Shown in pieces: positions 46,503-55,175 of a DNA stretch of 64,000 nt. The position numbers and the translations under genes are program-made. The notes under the pieces are model-generated. The model was not told where the DNA came from, made no database searches, and saw only the letters and a list, made by a program, of their open reading frames with translations. The stretch comes from Methylobacter luteus IMV-B-3098 (GTDB lineage Bacteria > Pseudomonadota > Gammaproteobacteria > Methylococcales > Methylomonadaceae). Every line of letters begins with the position of its first letter. Position 1 is the first letter of the stretch. The stretch is taken from assembly GCF_000427625.1 (NCBI RefSeq), contig NZ_KE386569.1:3880313-3944312 (forward strand). The letters are read 5' to 3'.

Positions 46503-47247
46503 CTTAGCTCGGGATGATCCTTAACAGGAAAGCTTAAATGGCTTTTGAGCCTTCAACCATCCTAATAAATGCGAATGCAAAATATCTTGTAAACGTCTGT
46601 AAGAAATCTCCGTTTTAGCGGCTCAGTAAACAAACACGCAATGGTCTATTCCGTTTACTTGCGTCTCCACAAACAGTGACCAGTCAGATCTGACTGTGGC
46701 GGATCTATCTAAGTTGTGAGTGCTAATTTTGACAGCTAATATAAGCATAAAATAGCAAATTTTAACAAAAATTATACAATTCAAGACCCCATTCAACTTT
46801 ATTCCACACTAAGAGGAATAAATGACTTCCTGTGCAAAAAAGCGACGACCACTTTAGAATGCAGGATTAATGTGATATTTTTCACATTCTGATCATAGTC
46901 GACTATTCTTCTTGTATAATTTCATTAATTCATCTTGAACCATCAAGTTCAGATCGCATTTTTGATGCGGATTTTTGCTTCTTCAATCAACTCTCGTACA
47001 ACAATCAATTTCAATCGGGAATATACCTTATACGTATTATTTATTTATTAATCTATATATGCTTTTTTATGATTAAAAGTATTCAATAATAAATCTGGAA
47101 GATTTTAAACTTACATCCAGGGAGATTAAATCTAGTAATTGATACTGAATGACGAAATCTAAAAAGCATTTTGAATTTAGAGATAACTTGCCAATTAGGT
47201 TAATAAACTTTTCTTAAAGAAATATTAAAATTATTCTGGATCTAAAT
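46503..47247. other. AT-rich intergenic region with a CRP-like site
   Basis: No gene is supported in 745 bp. A perfect tgtga-n6-tcaca site lies at 46871-46886. The DNA before the LuxR-type gene is strongly AT-rich. Confidence 0.6.
46871..46886. promoter_or_regulatory. CRP-consensus-like site
   Basis: tgtgatatttttcaca is a perfect CRP/Vfr-type palindrome with six central bases. It lies about 360 bp before the regulator gene start. Confidence 0.45.
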
Positions 47248-47937
47248 ATGCAAGCTGATAATATCTTCACAAATCAATCTAAAACAGTCATGTTGATTGA
47301 TGATCAGACATTGTATAGAGAAGCTTTGGCTAGTCTAATAATAAAACATCATCATTTAAATGTAATCGCTCAGGTTGGATTTAATGAACAAGCATTTGAG
47401 ATGGCCGACAATCTGAAGCCTGATATTATCCTAGCGGACCCTTGCTTCAACCATGAAGATAGTATTCCATTTATTTACAGATTAGCGCAAAGGTGTGAAG
47501 AGAGTCATATTTTATTAATATCATCGCCTTGTAGCAGCGACTTCTATTTTGATTTTATTCGTGCTGGTGTATCTGGAATCATTTTGAAAACCGAGACTTC
47601 CGATATTTTGCTCAAGGCAATCGATAGAGTTTTATCCAATGAGGTATGGTTTGATCGAACCTTATTAACTTCTGCTTTTAAAGAAATCGGAAAACGGAAT
47701 CAGATAGCGGATTTGCAAAAAAACAGCTTAACCTGTTTATCAAAACGAGAACGTGAAATCGTTAATCTGGTAGTAAATGGTCTTAATACATTATCGATAG
47801 CGAAAGCATTGCATATAAGTGAAAAAACGGTTCGCAATCATATTTACTCGGTCTATGGAAAGCTTGAAGTCAAAGATCGATTGGAGCTGGCCCTTTTTGC
47901 GACCCGCAATGGTATCTCCGCTGAACCTGTCCTATAA
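47248..47937 (+). CDS. NarL/LuxR-type response regulator
   Basis: The 229 residues have an N-terminal receiver domain (VMLIDDQTLYREAL, with the phospho-acceptor Asp near residue 70 in PDIILADP, then SHILLISS, IRAGVSGIILKTET). The C-terminal LuxR helix-turn-helix is LTCLSKREREIVNLVVNG with SIAKALHISEKTVRNHIYSVYGKL. The receiver Thr/Ser and Lys positions look normal. No histidine kinase gene is adjacent. Upstream DNA is AT-rich. Confidence 0.93.
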   Translation: MQADNIFTNQSKTVMLIDDQTLYREALASLIIKHHHLNVIAQVGFNEQAFEMADNLKPDIILADPCFNHEDSIPFIYRLAQRCEESHILLISSPCSSDFYFDFIRAGVSGIILKTETSDILLKAIDRVLSNEVWFDRTLLTSAFKEIGKRNQIADLQKNSLTCLSKREREIVNLVVNGLNTLSIAKALHISEKTVRNHIYSVYGKLEVKDRLELALFATRNGISAEPVL

Positions 47938-47959
47938 AGAAATTTACAGGCTAGGCCAT

Positions 47960-48075
47960 TAATGCCATCTTAGAGCCTGTTCAATATCTCCGCAGTAACC
48001 GCGCCAAGCAAGCCAGATTGACGAGTTGCAAGCTGGTATTGAGCAAGCGCTCAGTATTTTTCCAAAGCCGCCTGC
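47960..48075 (-). pseudogene. IS5-type transposase C-terminal relic
   Basis: The minus strand encodes CRRLWKNTERLLNTSLQLVN and LARLLRRY before a stop. This is the usual end of IS5-family (IS1031-like) transposases. Nothing else of the gene remains. Confidence 0.7.
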
Positions 48076-48084
48076 ACTTCTCTG

Positions 48085-48280
48085 AAACGCGGGAAGACTT
48101 TCGGCACTTTATGGGGCAAGTGCTGCGGGATGTGCCTGACGATAAAGAGGTGCACATGATCCTGGACAATTACTGCACCCGCAAGAAAAACGATGAGTGG
48201 TTGAAAAAACGGGGTGGCCGCGTGCAGTTTCACTTTACACCGGCGTCGGCAAGCTGGCTAAATGAAAATTACTGCTTTTG
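48085..48280 (+). pseudogene. IS630-type transposase C-terminal relic
   Basis: The translation REDFRHFMGQVLRDVPDDKE, HMILDNYCTRKKNDEWL and FHFTPASASWLNEN carries the second Asp (LDNYCTRKK) of an IS630-type DDE transposase and stops soon after. It seems to belong to a different IS630 subtype from the 33600 relic. Confidence 0.75.
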
Positions 48281-48479
48281 ATGAGGGTGGGGTCATTTGG
48301 CGGGACAAAAGAAGTTATGTCCCCTTTGAAATACTAATTGATGATGCGGAGGTCGGGATAAAAAAGTGGACCGGTGAGTCATGGTGATAGTGAAGCTGGA
48401 TCACTGCCATCCCTTCTTTTTCTTTTCGGGTTAAAAGGCAAGAAGCTCGGGCGGATGCTTCCATAATTATCCAGATAAA

Positions 48480-49484
48480 ATGACAAGGCAGAATGATTTC
48501 GCCGATGTGTTGAGCCCGGCGGTGGATAGAGTTGCGGAGTTGGCGGAGGGCGTCGTGAACGTGGTGGGCGATCTGGCCGCAGACCTTGTGGAAACGCCAG
48601 GCAACCTCGTGCAGGATGTTTTGAACGCGACCGGGGATGCGGTCTCTGCGCTGCCCTGGGTGGGCGCTTTCCTGCACAGCGCGCTCGGCTGGTTGGGAGG
48701 GGTGGCGGCAGGCGTCACGAATCTGATCGGGGCCGTGGTCAAGGGCGGGGCGGGCATTGGGGCCGATGTAATGGTTAAGGGCCTGATCGACTTCGGGTCT
48801 AGCATCGCCGGCGCCGCCATCCTGATCATCGGACAGCTGCTCTCCTTGATCCAGCGTCTCATCTTCCTGCAAAGCAGTGAACGCCCGCTCACCAAGAAGG
48901 AACAGGACATGCTGCGCCGGGTCTTCTATAACTCACTGGCCCTGTACAATATCCGCATCATCGAAGGCCGGTCAGGGCTCTTTGGAATGAGCCACAGGGC
49001 GTTCGCCTTGGGCAATACGATCTATCTGAAGAACGTCAATCTTGCCATAGCGCCCAGCGTGCTGGTGCACGAATGCGTGCATGTCTGGCAGTACCAAAAC
49101 CTTGGGGCTCGCTACGCTATGGATGCCCTGGGTTCGCAAGCTTATTATGGTTGCGGTCGTGGTGGCGCTTACGATTGGCAGGCCGAATTGGCCCGTGGTC
49201 ACTTGTGTTGGCGGGACTTCAATCGAGAAGCTCAGGCGGAATTTATGCAGCATGTCTGGGATGCAGGCACATTGACCTTATTAGGACATAGTTATGGACC
49301 AGGAAAGGGCGCTTTTTACAACCGGGAAGAGGTGCTCGGTATTTTCGGTCCCGACTCAGCCACCGTACAATTTAGGGTGAGCGATGGCACCGATCACACC
49401 GGCTTCGCGAGCGAATCGATAGCCCGGATGCGCAGCCGTATCAATGTGCGATGGTCGCATGGCTTTTGGGTATTGGCAGGTTAA
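48480..49484 (+). CDS. Hydrophobic N-terminus plus predicted zinc metallopeptidase (HExxH)
   Basis: The 334 residues have a glycine/alanine-rich, weakly hydrophobic N-terminal region (about 40-130; GWLGGVAAGVTNLIGAVVKG, IAGAAILIIGQLLSLIQRLI) and a C-terminal domain with HECVH (197-201). YDWQAELARG and NREAQAEF, with Glu250 or Glu254 as possible third ligand, follow. HExxH plus a downstream Glu is the zinc-peptidase arrangement; VLVHECVHVWQYQ resembles metallopeptidase domains of phage-tail-like effectors. No signal peptide or immunity gene is evident. It may be an effector with a membrane-inserting N-terminus. The start ribosome site is weak. Confidence 0.65.
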   Translation: MTRQNDFADVLSPAVDRVAELAEGVVNVVGDLAADLVETPGNLVQDVLNATGDAVSALPWVGAFLHSALGWLGGVAAGVTNLIGAVVKGGAGIGADVMVKGLIDFGSSIAGAAILIIGQLLSLIQRLIFLQSSERPLTKKEQDMLRRVFYNSLALYNIRIIEGRSGLFGMSHRAFALGNTIYLKNVNLAIAPSVLVHECVHVWQYQNLGARYAMDALGSQAYYGCGRGGAYDWQAELARGHLCWRDFNREAQAEFMQHVWDAGTLTLLGHSYGPGKGAFYNREEVLGIFGPDSATVQFRVSDGTDHTGFASESIARMRSRINVRWSHGFWVLAG

Positions 49485-49722
49485 ACTGATGGGCAAATTG
49501 GCCATGTCGGTTTATATCTTATAGACAGGCGAAATTGAGAGCGGTCTTTAGGACGGGCTTAAAAACCGTTATCAAGCGTAAAAACCGCTGCAGGCATTGC
49601 CTGGCTCAAATCCACCAATCGCCAACAGTCAGACTGGTTTTACCTATTACATTCTTATTCTCTGGAACGGCATACCAGTCCGGTCCGGATGAGATACCGT
49701 TAGATGCTCAGGAGACTCTATC

Positions 49723-50406
49723 ATGTTCAAAGCCGCTCCTCTTTCTCGCCTCTTGCTCCTGCTGTCCTGCTTCTTGCTTGCTGTTCCAGGCGCCACAATG
49801 GCTTGTGAGGCTCTACGCGAAACTCGCGAGGCGACTTCTGAGATCATCAAGACGTTCATTAGCAGCAAGAAGATGAAAGTCCTAACCTTTGTCGGCTATT
49901 CAGGCGCCCGGTACCAAGATCCCGCGGCTATGTTGGAGCACGCTTCACGCGTACTCGATCGCCACAGTCCAGCAGGGACAATGATCAATATCGGCGCTAC
50001 AACCGAAGGCATTGGCGGTATCTACGAACTTGCAAAGCGTAGAGGGTTCACAACGATTGGCATTGTCTCTACGCTTGCACGCGATGAACACGTCACACTC
50101 TCTCCCTGCGTCGACTATGTTTTCTTCGTCAAAGACCCTACGTGGGGAGGACAGATGCCCGGATCCACCCGACTCTCACCCACTTCCGCAGCTATCATCG
50201 CAAACAGTACGTCATTCGTTTCCATCGGCGGAGGTGATGTCGCCCGAGATGAGATGCTCGCGGCACAAAGGGCCGGCAAGTCAGTCACGTTTATCCCAGC
50301 TGACATGAATCACCAACTCGCTCGCGAAAAGGCCATGAAGCGAGGTTTATCCGAGCCAATCGACTTCCGGGGGGCCGCGCATGCCGCGTTCGTTAAAGGT
50401 AACTAA
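49723..50406 (+). CDS. Secreted SLOG/LOG-like protein
   Basis: The 227-residue product begins with a signal peptide (LLLLLSCFLLAVPGATMA) and has a strong aggag ribosome site. The rest looks like a Rossmann-type SLOG domain: VLTFVGYSGARYQDP, TMINIGATTEGIGGIYELAKRRGF, IGGGDVARDEMLAAQRAG and VTFIPADM. SLOG domains bind nucleotide ligands or cleave nucleotides, but a secreted one is unusual. The GGGDVARDE motif replaces the GGxGTxxE of LOG enzymes. Function unknown. Confidence 0.6.
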   Translation: MFKAAPLSRLLLLLSCFLLAVPGATMACEALRETREATSEIIKTFISSKKMKVLTFVGYSGARYQDPAAMLEHASRVLDRHSPAGTMINIGATTEGIGGIYELAKRRGFTTIGIVSTLARDEHVTLSPCVDYVFFVKDPTWGGQMPGSTRLSPTSAAIIANSTSFVSIGGGDVARDEMLAAQRAGKSVTFIPADMNHQLAREKAMKRGLSEPIDFRGAAHAAFVKGN

Positions 50407-50537
50407 GCTCCTAATAGGGGATGTAAGCCCAATCCCCAGAATAGGCCTTGTGTTTTAAGAGAGTATCTACAATTTATCCGCCATACGGCCATTTATCGCG
50501 TATTGCGCCGAATGATAATTTTCATGCGGTGCAATAC

Positions 50538-50563
50538 GCTGCGCTATTGCACCCTACGAATTA
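50538..50563. repeat. REP-like palindrome
   Basis: ggtgcaata and tattgcacc are separated by 8 bases, followed by ctacg. A third palindrome type in the window, lying after the SLOG-like gene. Confidence 0.6.
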
Positions 50564-50705
50564 CACCTTACCGCGTTAAGTTTAAGTATTCGCTTGCGTC
50601 GTAGAAGTAGAACGGTGAAGACGTAAACGAATAGCTCCATGTCTGTGCGCTTAGAAGACTTAGAAAACATAACAGAATTAAGCGAAGCGTCGAAAGCATA
50701 TTCAA

Positions 50706-51143
50706 CTAAATCCACTCAAAAGAACCAATGATTAAATCACATAACGTCGCTTCAGTGTTTTTGTCTGACACCAAACAATTATAGGTAATAAATGCCATTC
50801 GCTCTTTCCCCATAACATGCCATACACGCCAATAATTTAATTCTCCGTCAATATTTTCTTGTGTGGAAATTTCAGATGCAGGAGCCTTTCCAAGGCCAAC
50901 ATTCAAAGAATACACAGATTTCGTTGAGACAGCCCATCCACGCTGTGAAGCGTAGCTCGTCGCAAAATCTATAGCTTCTTGAACAGTTGGTTCTTGTTGC
51001 GATTTGCGTTTAGCAAAGGATATCTGTATTACACCGACACCATCTTTATCGTCAAACAAACTAATGACGCCATCTTCTTCATGGAAGACCCATGCATCAG
51101 GAATATCAAGAGAAAAGAGATTTTCCCACTTCACTTTGTGCAA
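50706..51143 (-). CDS. Hypothetical protein, possible orphan Rhs immunity
   Basis: The 145-residue soluble protein has a beta-rich pattern (NLFSLDIPDAWVFHEEDGVIS, GVGVIQISFAKRK, SEISTQENIDGELNYWRVWHV) like the DcrB/PsbP-type or DUF1795 fold. Such small proteins often serve as immunity proteins. It is the most downstream gene of the Rhs locus on the same strand, 158 bp after the previous immunity candidate. AT-rich codon use matches the other tip/immunity genes. No toxin for it is visible, so it may be left over from a lost tip. Confidence 0.6.
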   Translation of the reverse strand: MHKVKWENLFSLDIPDAWVFHEEDGVISLFDDKDGVGVIQISFAKRKSQQEPTVQEAIDFATSYASQRGWAVSTKSVYSLNVGLGKAPASEISTQENIDGELNYWRVWHVMGKERMAFITYNCLVSDKNTEATLCDLIIGSFEWI

Positions 51144-51300
51144 TACATATTCATCACTTGTGCATTATATAGCCAATTATCATTGCTATTGTCGGCATAA
51201 TTTCTTGTTTTTATTAAATTACCTTATCTTGATTTACATAAACCATATGTTTTAGCACAAAGCCCCCGCTAGTCCTATATGGGCGGCTCCGTCGTATAGC

Positions 51301-51666
51301 TTACATGTGCTTTTTTGGGGCGATTAATTCGGGATAGAAATCTTCACAGTAGAAAGAAAATGCTTGTTCTTCCTGTTCTACTACTCGATACCTAGCACCT
51401 TCAAGTTGCATATTACTAACATCTTCAATGTCTACAAGTAGGCCGAATAGTCCTTCCAGACGACCTAATTTAATATCAAATGCACTATTAAATTTTATAT
51501 GTAGCTCATGCTCATTAATTTCAAGCCGACTTAGAACCAATTCAACATCATATTTTGAGCAGCTTTCTTGACTAATATTTCTGGTCAAATTTATGGACTT
51601 TAAGAATTTATAATGTCGCGGTCCTAATGCGATAAATTCGTTAATTTTATTAAATACTGTATTCAT
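51301..51666 (-). CDS. Candidate immunity protein of the displaced Rhs tip
   Basis: The 121-residue acidic protein (VELVLSRLEINEHELHIKF, GRLEGLFGLLVDIEDVS) has no signal peptide. Its ATG overlaps the end of the displaced tip cassette by 4 bp, the standard toxin-immunity layout. It is AT-rich. No known immunity family was recognised. Confidence 0.65.
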   Translation of the reverse strand: MNTVFNKINEFIALGPRHYKFLKSINLTRNISQESCSKYDVELVLSRLEINEHELHIKFNSAFDIKLGRLEGLFGLLVDIEDVSNMQLEGARYRVVEQEEQAFSFYCEDFYPELIAPKKHM

Positions 51667-52613
51667 GGCAAATACTCGCCCGGTAAGTGATCCCCTGTGC
51701 TTCTGCCATCTGGAAATCGTGCATTATATTCTCTCGTATGATAATGAGTGTCTGGTATATCTTGCGCTTTGTTTCCCGCATTATAGTCAGTCCGTCCTAT
51801 TTGTCGCCCATATTCATCATAATGAGCTTCCCACGGTTCAACCCTTCCTTTGTCATTAATATACTGACCTTCTAATTTATTGGTGCCTGGTGTAGTTTGT
51901 TCTGGAGCTTTTGAGTTAAAAATATCATCTTCATTTCGTACCTGCTTCCAAACCCACTTACAGCCGTCCCAGACTTTTTTGAGCACTACGCCACATGCTC
52001 TTAAGTCCTTGGCGCATTGAATAGCACCTTTGACTATTGGATTCAATCCATCAGGATCAATGGCATTAACCGGACTCCCTCCGACATAGGCATACGTGTT
52101 CAGCCCACCCGCCAAGCCAATCGGATCACTCTGGCTATAGCGCCCGGTCCGCGGATCATAATCCCTGAAGTAATTGTAATGCAATCCGGTCTCGGCATCA
52201 TAATACTGCCCCGGAAAGCGTAGATTGAACACGAACGTGCCCAGCCCGGACGGGTTTTGGTCCGGCAGGCTGGCGCCGAACGCTTCCGATTCCCAGGCCC
52301 ATACCACCTTGTTGTCGACGGGCCGGCTGATCTGCCGCGGCGTGCCCAGCGTATCGGCATGGATGTAATAGATGTCCGGTGTGGTGGCGCCGGGCCTCAG
52401 CACCGCCACCGGCAGGTCGCCCAGCCAGACGATCTCCTGGATCAGCTAGCCTGAAGCGTTGTATTCGCCGGCCAGATGGCCCTGTTCGTCATAGAAGTAG
52501 CGTGTGAAAGGGCCGCCGATGACATTTTTCTTGACGCGCTGGCCGAGCGGATTATAGCCGTAGCTGACGGTCAGTCTGGCACCGGTGACGCTGGTGCGCC
52601 GGCCTTCCGGGTT
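51663..52613 (-). pseudogene. Displaced Rhs core fragment with alternative toxin tip
   Basis: The Rhs core part (52613 to about 52045) nearly repeats 53927-53370 of the intact Rhs gene. It carries the stop TAG at 52446-52448 where the intact copy has CAG. The open frame after that (from a GTG at 52409) runs through DAETGLHYNYFRDYDPRTGR and the DPIGL motif into a different tip: YINDKGRVEPWEAHYDEYGR, DIPDTHYHTREYNARFP. The tip's family was not recognised; its His-rich end could be nuclease-like. With no proper start or signal peptide it is likely a silent spare cassette that can be joined to the Rhs gene by recombination. Confidence 0.8.
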
Positions 52614-52621
52614 GCCGGGTT

Positions 52622-52972
52622 TCATTCATTGATTTCGGAGAAACAGCTTTTAATTTCAGGAGGAATAATATTTTTTTTAACCTTTATATCCCCCCCGTAA
52701 CTAATTTTTGACTCAACATCAAATACAGCACAAATTTCTCCAAGAATAAAAAGAGCGACCATTGATTCATCATTATTCCAAACTATTTCAACATCCTTAT
52801 CGCAAAAATTTATTTCTCCGGAAATAATGGGAATTGCCCCTATAATTTTTTCTCCATCCTTACAATTTGAGTTATAGAGGTAAAAAAATCCTGTGTCGTC
52901 TGTGTATTCAAACACACCAGCCCGATCACCATAGGATCTGATATTACTTTCAAAAATTTCTATAGGTTCCAT
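52622..52972 (-). CDS. Candidate immunity protein for the HNH-like Rhs tip
   Basis: A 116-residue acidic cytosolic protein (FESNIRSYGDRAGVFEYTDD, VEIVWNNDESMVALFILGEI). It lies 13 bp after the Rhs gene, in the same direction, and is AT-rich. The next sequence on its far side is the duplicated Rhs core of the displaced cassette. A cytosolic immunity protein fits a nuclease tip. Family unrecognised. Confidence 0.7.
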   Translation of the reverse strand: MEPIEIFESNIRSYGDRAGVFEYTDDTGFFYLYNSNCKDGEKIIGAIPIISGEINFCDKDVEIVWNNDESMVALFILGEICAVFDVESKISYGGDIKVKKNIIPPEIKSCFSEINE

Positions 52973-52985
52973 TTTCTCATTATGG

Positions 52986-55163
52986 TTATGGGTGATTCTT
53001 TTTGTAGTTTTCGCCTAATCGATGTTCTGTGCGAGTCATGGCGTTGGTTCCACCGGATGGAGTTCTATCGATATGATGTAACTCCATCGGGTACCCATCA
53101 GAACCAATCGGCGGTTTACCTTGCTTCATACGTTCTAAATTTTCTTCTGAATATTGTGATGAATTATTTTGTGCTTCGTTTTTCCAATAAGCTTCCCTTT
53201 CTTTTTTAAAAGCGTTTCGATCAATTTGAGTACATTTGCATGATGAACGTTCTATCTTTTTAACAATCAGATTTACTTCTATTGAGGTACATGACTCAAC
53301 CTCCTCGCCTTGGGAAGCACAATATGCTTCACACCCTTTTTTAGCCTCTTCCGAGACAAGACCCAACGGATCAATCAAATTAACCGGATTTCCCCCAACA
53401 TACCCATACGTATTCAACCCTCCCTCAAGCCCTATCGGATCACTCTGAATATACCGCCCGGTCCGCGGATCATAATCGCGGAAATAATTGTAATGCAATC
53501 CGGTCTCGGCATCATAATACTGCCCCGGAAAGCGCAGATTGAACACGAACGTGCCCAGCCCGGACAGGTTCTGATCGGGCTGGCTGGCGCCGAACGCTTC
53601 CGATTCCCAGGCCCACACCGCCTTGTTGTCGCCGGGCCGGCTGATCTGCCGCGGCGTGCCCAGCGTATCGGCATGGATGTAATAGATGTCCGGTGTGGTG
53701 GCGCCGGGCCTCAGCACCGCCACCGGCAGGTCGCCCAGCCAGACGATCTCCTGGATCAGCTGGCCTGAAGCGTTGTATTCGCCGGCCAGATGGCCCTGTT
53801 TGTCATAGAAGTAGCGTGTGAAAGGGCCGCCGATGACATTTTTCTTGACGCGCTGGCCGAGCGGATTATAGCCGTAGCTGACGGTCAGTCCGGCACCGGT
53901 GACGCTGGTGCGCCGGCCTTCCGGGTTGTAGCCGTAGCTGTAGGTACCATCGCTGAGCAGCAGGCCCATCCGGTCATAGCTGTAGCTGATGGCCTGGGCG
54001 CCGCTCTGGCTTTGCAGCTTGTTGCTGCTGGCGCTGATGTCGTAGTTGTAAGTCGTGGTGTTGTCCACCACCTTACCGGTACGGTTGCCGTTCAGGTCGT
54101 AGCTGTAGTCGACGCGGCTCTGGGCCGGTTCACCCCGCTCACTGCCGGTCAGGCGGTCGAGTCCGTCATAGTCGTGCTGCTGGTTCAGGCCGGGATTGCT
54201 GTCATCGGTTATCTGGATGAGCCGTCCAGCCGCGTCGTAGCCATAGTGGCGACTGTTGGGCATCTGGGCGGCATTGAAGCCCAGGCTGGCGAACACGGGG
54301 CGCCCAGCCAGGTCGTAGACCCGCTCGTGCTGCTGGCCATTGCCCCAGGTCCAGCCGTTGATCTGGCCGTCCGGTTCGTAGCTGATCTGGCTGATCAGCG
54401 GCTGGCCGTTGACGGTGATTTCATTGATCTTGCCGTTCAGCCAAACGTAGCCGATGGTCTGGCCGGTTGGCGTGACCGTCTGTTCCCATTGGCCCTGCGC
54501 ATTATAGCTGTAGCTGGCAGTCAGCGTATTCGTGCTGACCGATTGGCTCTTGCTGGTGATGCGGCCATGGCTGTCGTAACTGTAGCTGACCGTGTCGGCA
54601 TTGTTGGCCAGGCTGCACAGCCGGCCGATGCCGTTGGCGCAGTTGTCCCAGCTGTAGGTGACGGTCTGGGAGTCATAAACGGCCTGGGTGATGCGGTTGA
54701 GGCTGTCGTAGCTGTAGACGGCGGTCTTATTGCGCGCATTGGTGCGGGTCTTGGTATTGCCGGCGTCATCATAGGTAAAACTGGTGGTGCCGGTGTCGGG
54801 GCTGATCTGACGGGTCAGGTTGCCCAGGCCGTCGATCTGGTACTGGGTGCTGAGGTTGCGCGGATCGGTGACGCGGGTGAGCTGGCCCAGGCCGTCATAA
54901 GTCGTATCGATCTGGCCCTGCGTGCTGCCGACGACGGTCGGATGCGGCTCCAGCTGGCGCACCGGCTGATCCAAAGGGTCATACTGGTGCTGGCGGATGC
55001 GTCCGAGCGGATCGGTGATCTGGGTCAGGTTGCCGTTGGGATCGTACTGGAAATTGGTCACCGCCGGCGCCGCGTTCGCGGCGCTGACGACCAGCGCCGG
55101 CATTATTAGGCCGGTCAGGATCGAGGCCACTGTTAAAAAGAAAATTCTTGCCGTTAAGTTCAT
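52986..55163 (-). CDS. Rhs protein, second half, with own signal peptide and HNH-like nuclease tip
   Basis: The 725 residues begin with a complete Sec signal (FFLTVASILTGLIMPALVVS, cleavage after ANA) followed at once by YD repeats (FQYDPNGNLTQITDPLGRIR). The core ends DAETGLHYNYFRDYDPRTGR and DPIGL. The tip has a cysteine-rich stretch (CEAYCASQGEEVESC) and an HNH/endonuclease VII-like end (GYPMELHHIDRTPSGGTNAM, TRTEHRLGENYKKNHP). A strong ribosome site (aaggag) overlaps the stop codon of the upstream gene. The protein thus continues an Rhs shell begun by that gene. Its immunity gene is directly downstream. Confidence 0.9.
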   Translation of the reverse strand: MNLTARIFFLTVASILTGLIMPALVVSAANAAPAVTNFQYDPNGNLTQITDPLGRIRQHQYDPLDQPVRQLEPHPTVVGSTQGQIDTTYDGLGQLTRVTDPRNLSTQYQIDGLGNLTRQISPDTGTTSFTYDDAGNTKTRTNARNKTAVYSYDSLNRITQAVYDSQTVTYSWDNCANGIGRLCSLANNADTVSYSYDSHGRITSKSQSVSTNTLTASYSYNAQGQWEQTVTPTGQTIGYVWLNGKINEITVNGQPLISQISYEPDGQINGWTWGNGQQHERVYDLAGRPVFASLGFNAAQMPNSRHYGYDAAGRLIQITDDSNPGLNQQHDYDGLDRLTGSERGEPAQSRVDYSYDLNGNRTGKVVDNTTTYNYDISASSNKLQSQSGAQAISYSYDRMGLLLSDGTYSYGYNPEGRRTSVTGAGLTVSYGYNPLGQRVKKNVIGGPFTRYFYDKQGHLAGEYNASGQLIQEIVWLGDLPVAVLRPGATTPDIYYIHADTLGTPRQISRPGDNKAVWAWESEAFGASQPDQNLSGLGTFVFNLRFPGQYYDAETGLHYNYFRDYDPRTGRYIQSDPIGLEGGLNTYGYVGGNPVNLIDPLGLVSEEAKKGCEAYCASQGEEVESCTSIEVNLIVKKIERSSCKCTQIDRNAFKKEREAYWKNEAQNNSSQYSEENLERMKQGKPPIGSDGYPMELHHIDRTPSGGTNAMTRTEHRLGENYKKNHP

Positions 55164-55175
55164 GAGGGAAACTCC

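Larger units (their letters stand above)
47938..48479. other. Stretch of IS relics
   Basis: No intact gene. About 47960-48075 matches, on the minus strand, the C-terminus of an IS5-type transposase (EKCRRLWKNTERLLNTSLQL). About 48100-48280 matches, on the plus strand, the C-terminal DDE part of an IS630-type transposase. Confidence 0.65.

Noticed and set aside
53790-55109. 439-aa open frame on the plus strand
   Set aside because: It lies wholly antisense to the Rhs second-half gene; its repetitive valine/alanine composition is a shadow of the YD repeats, and it has no ribosome site.
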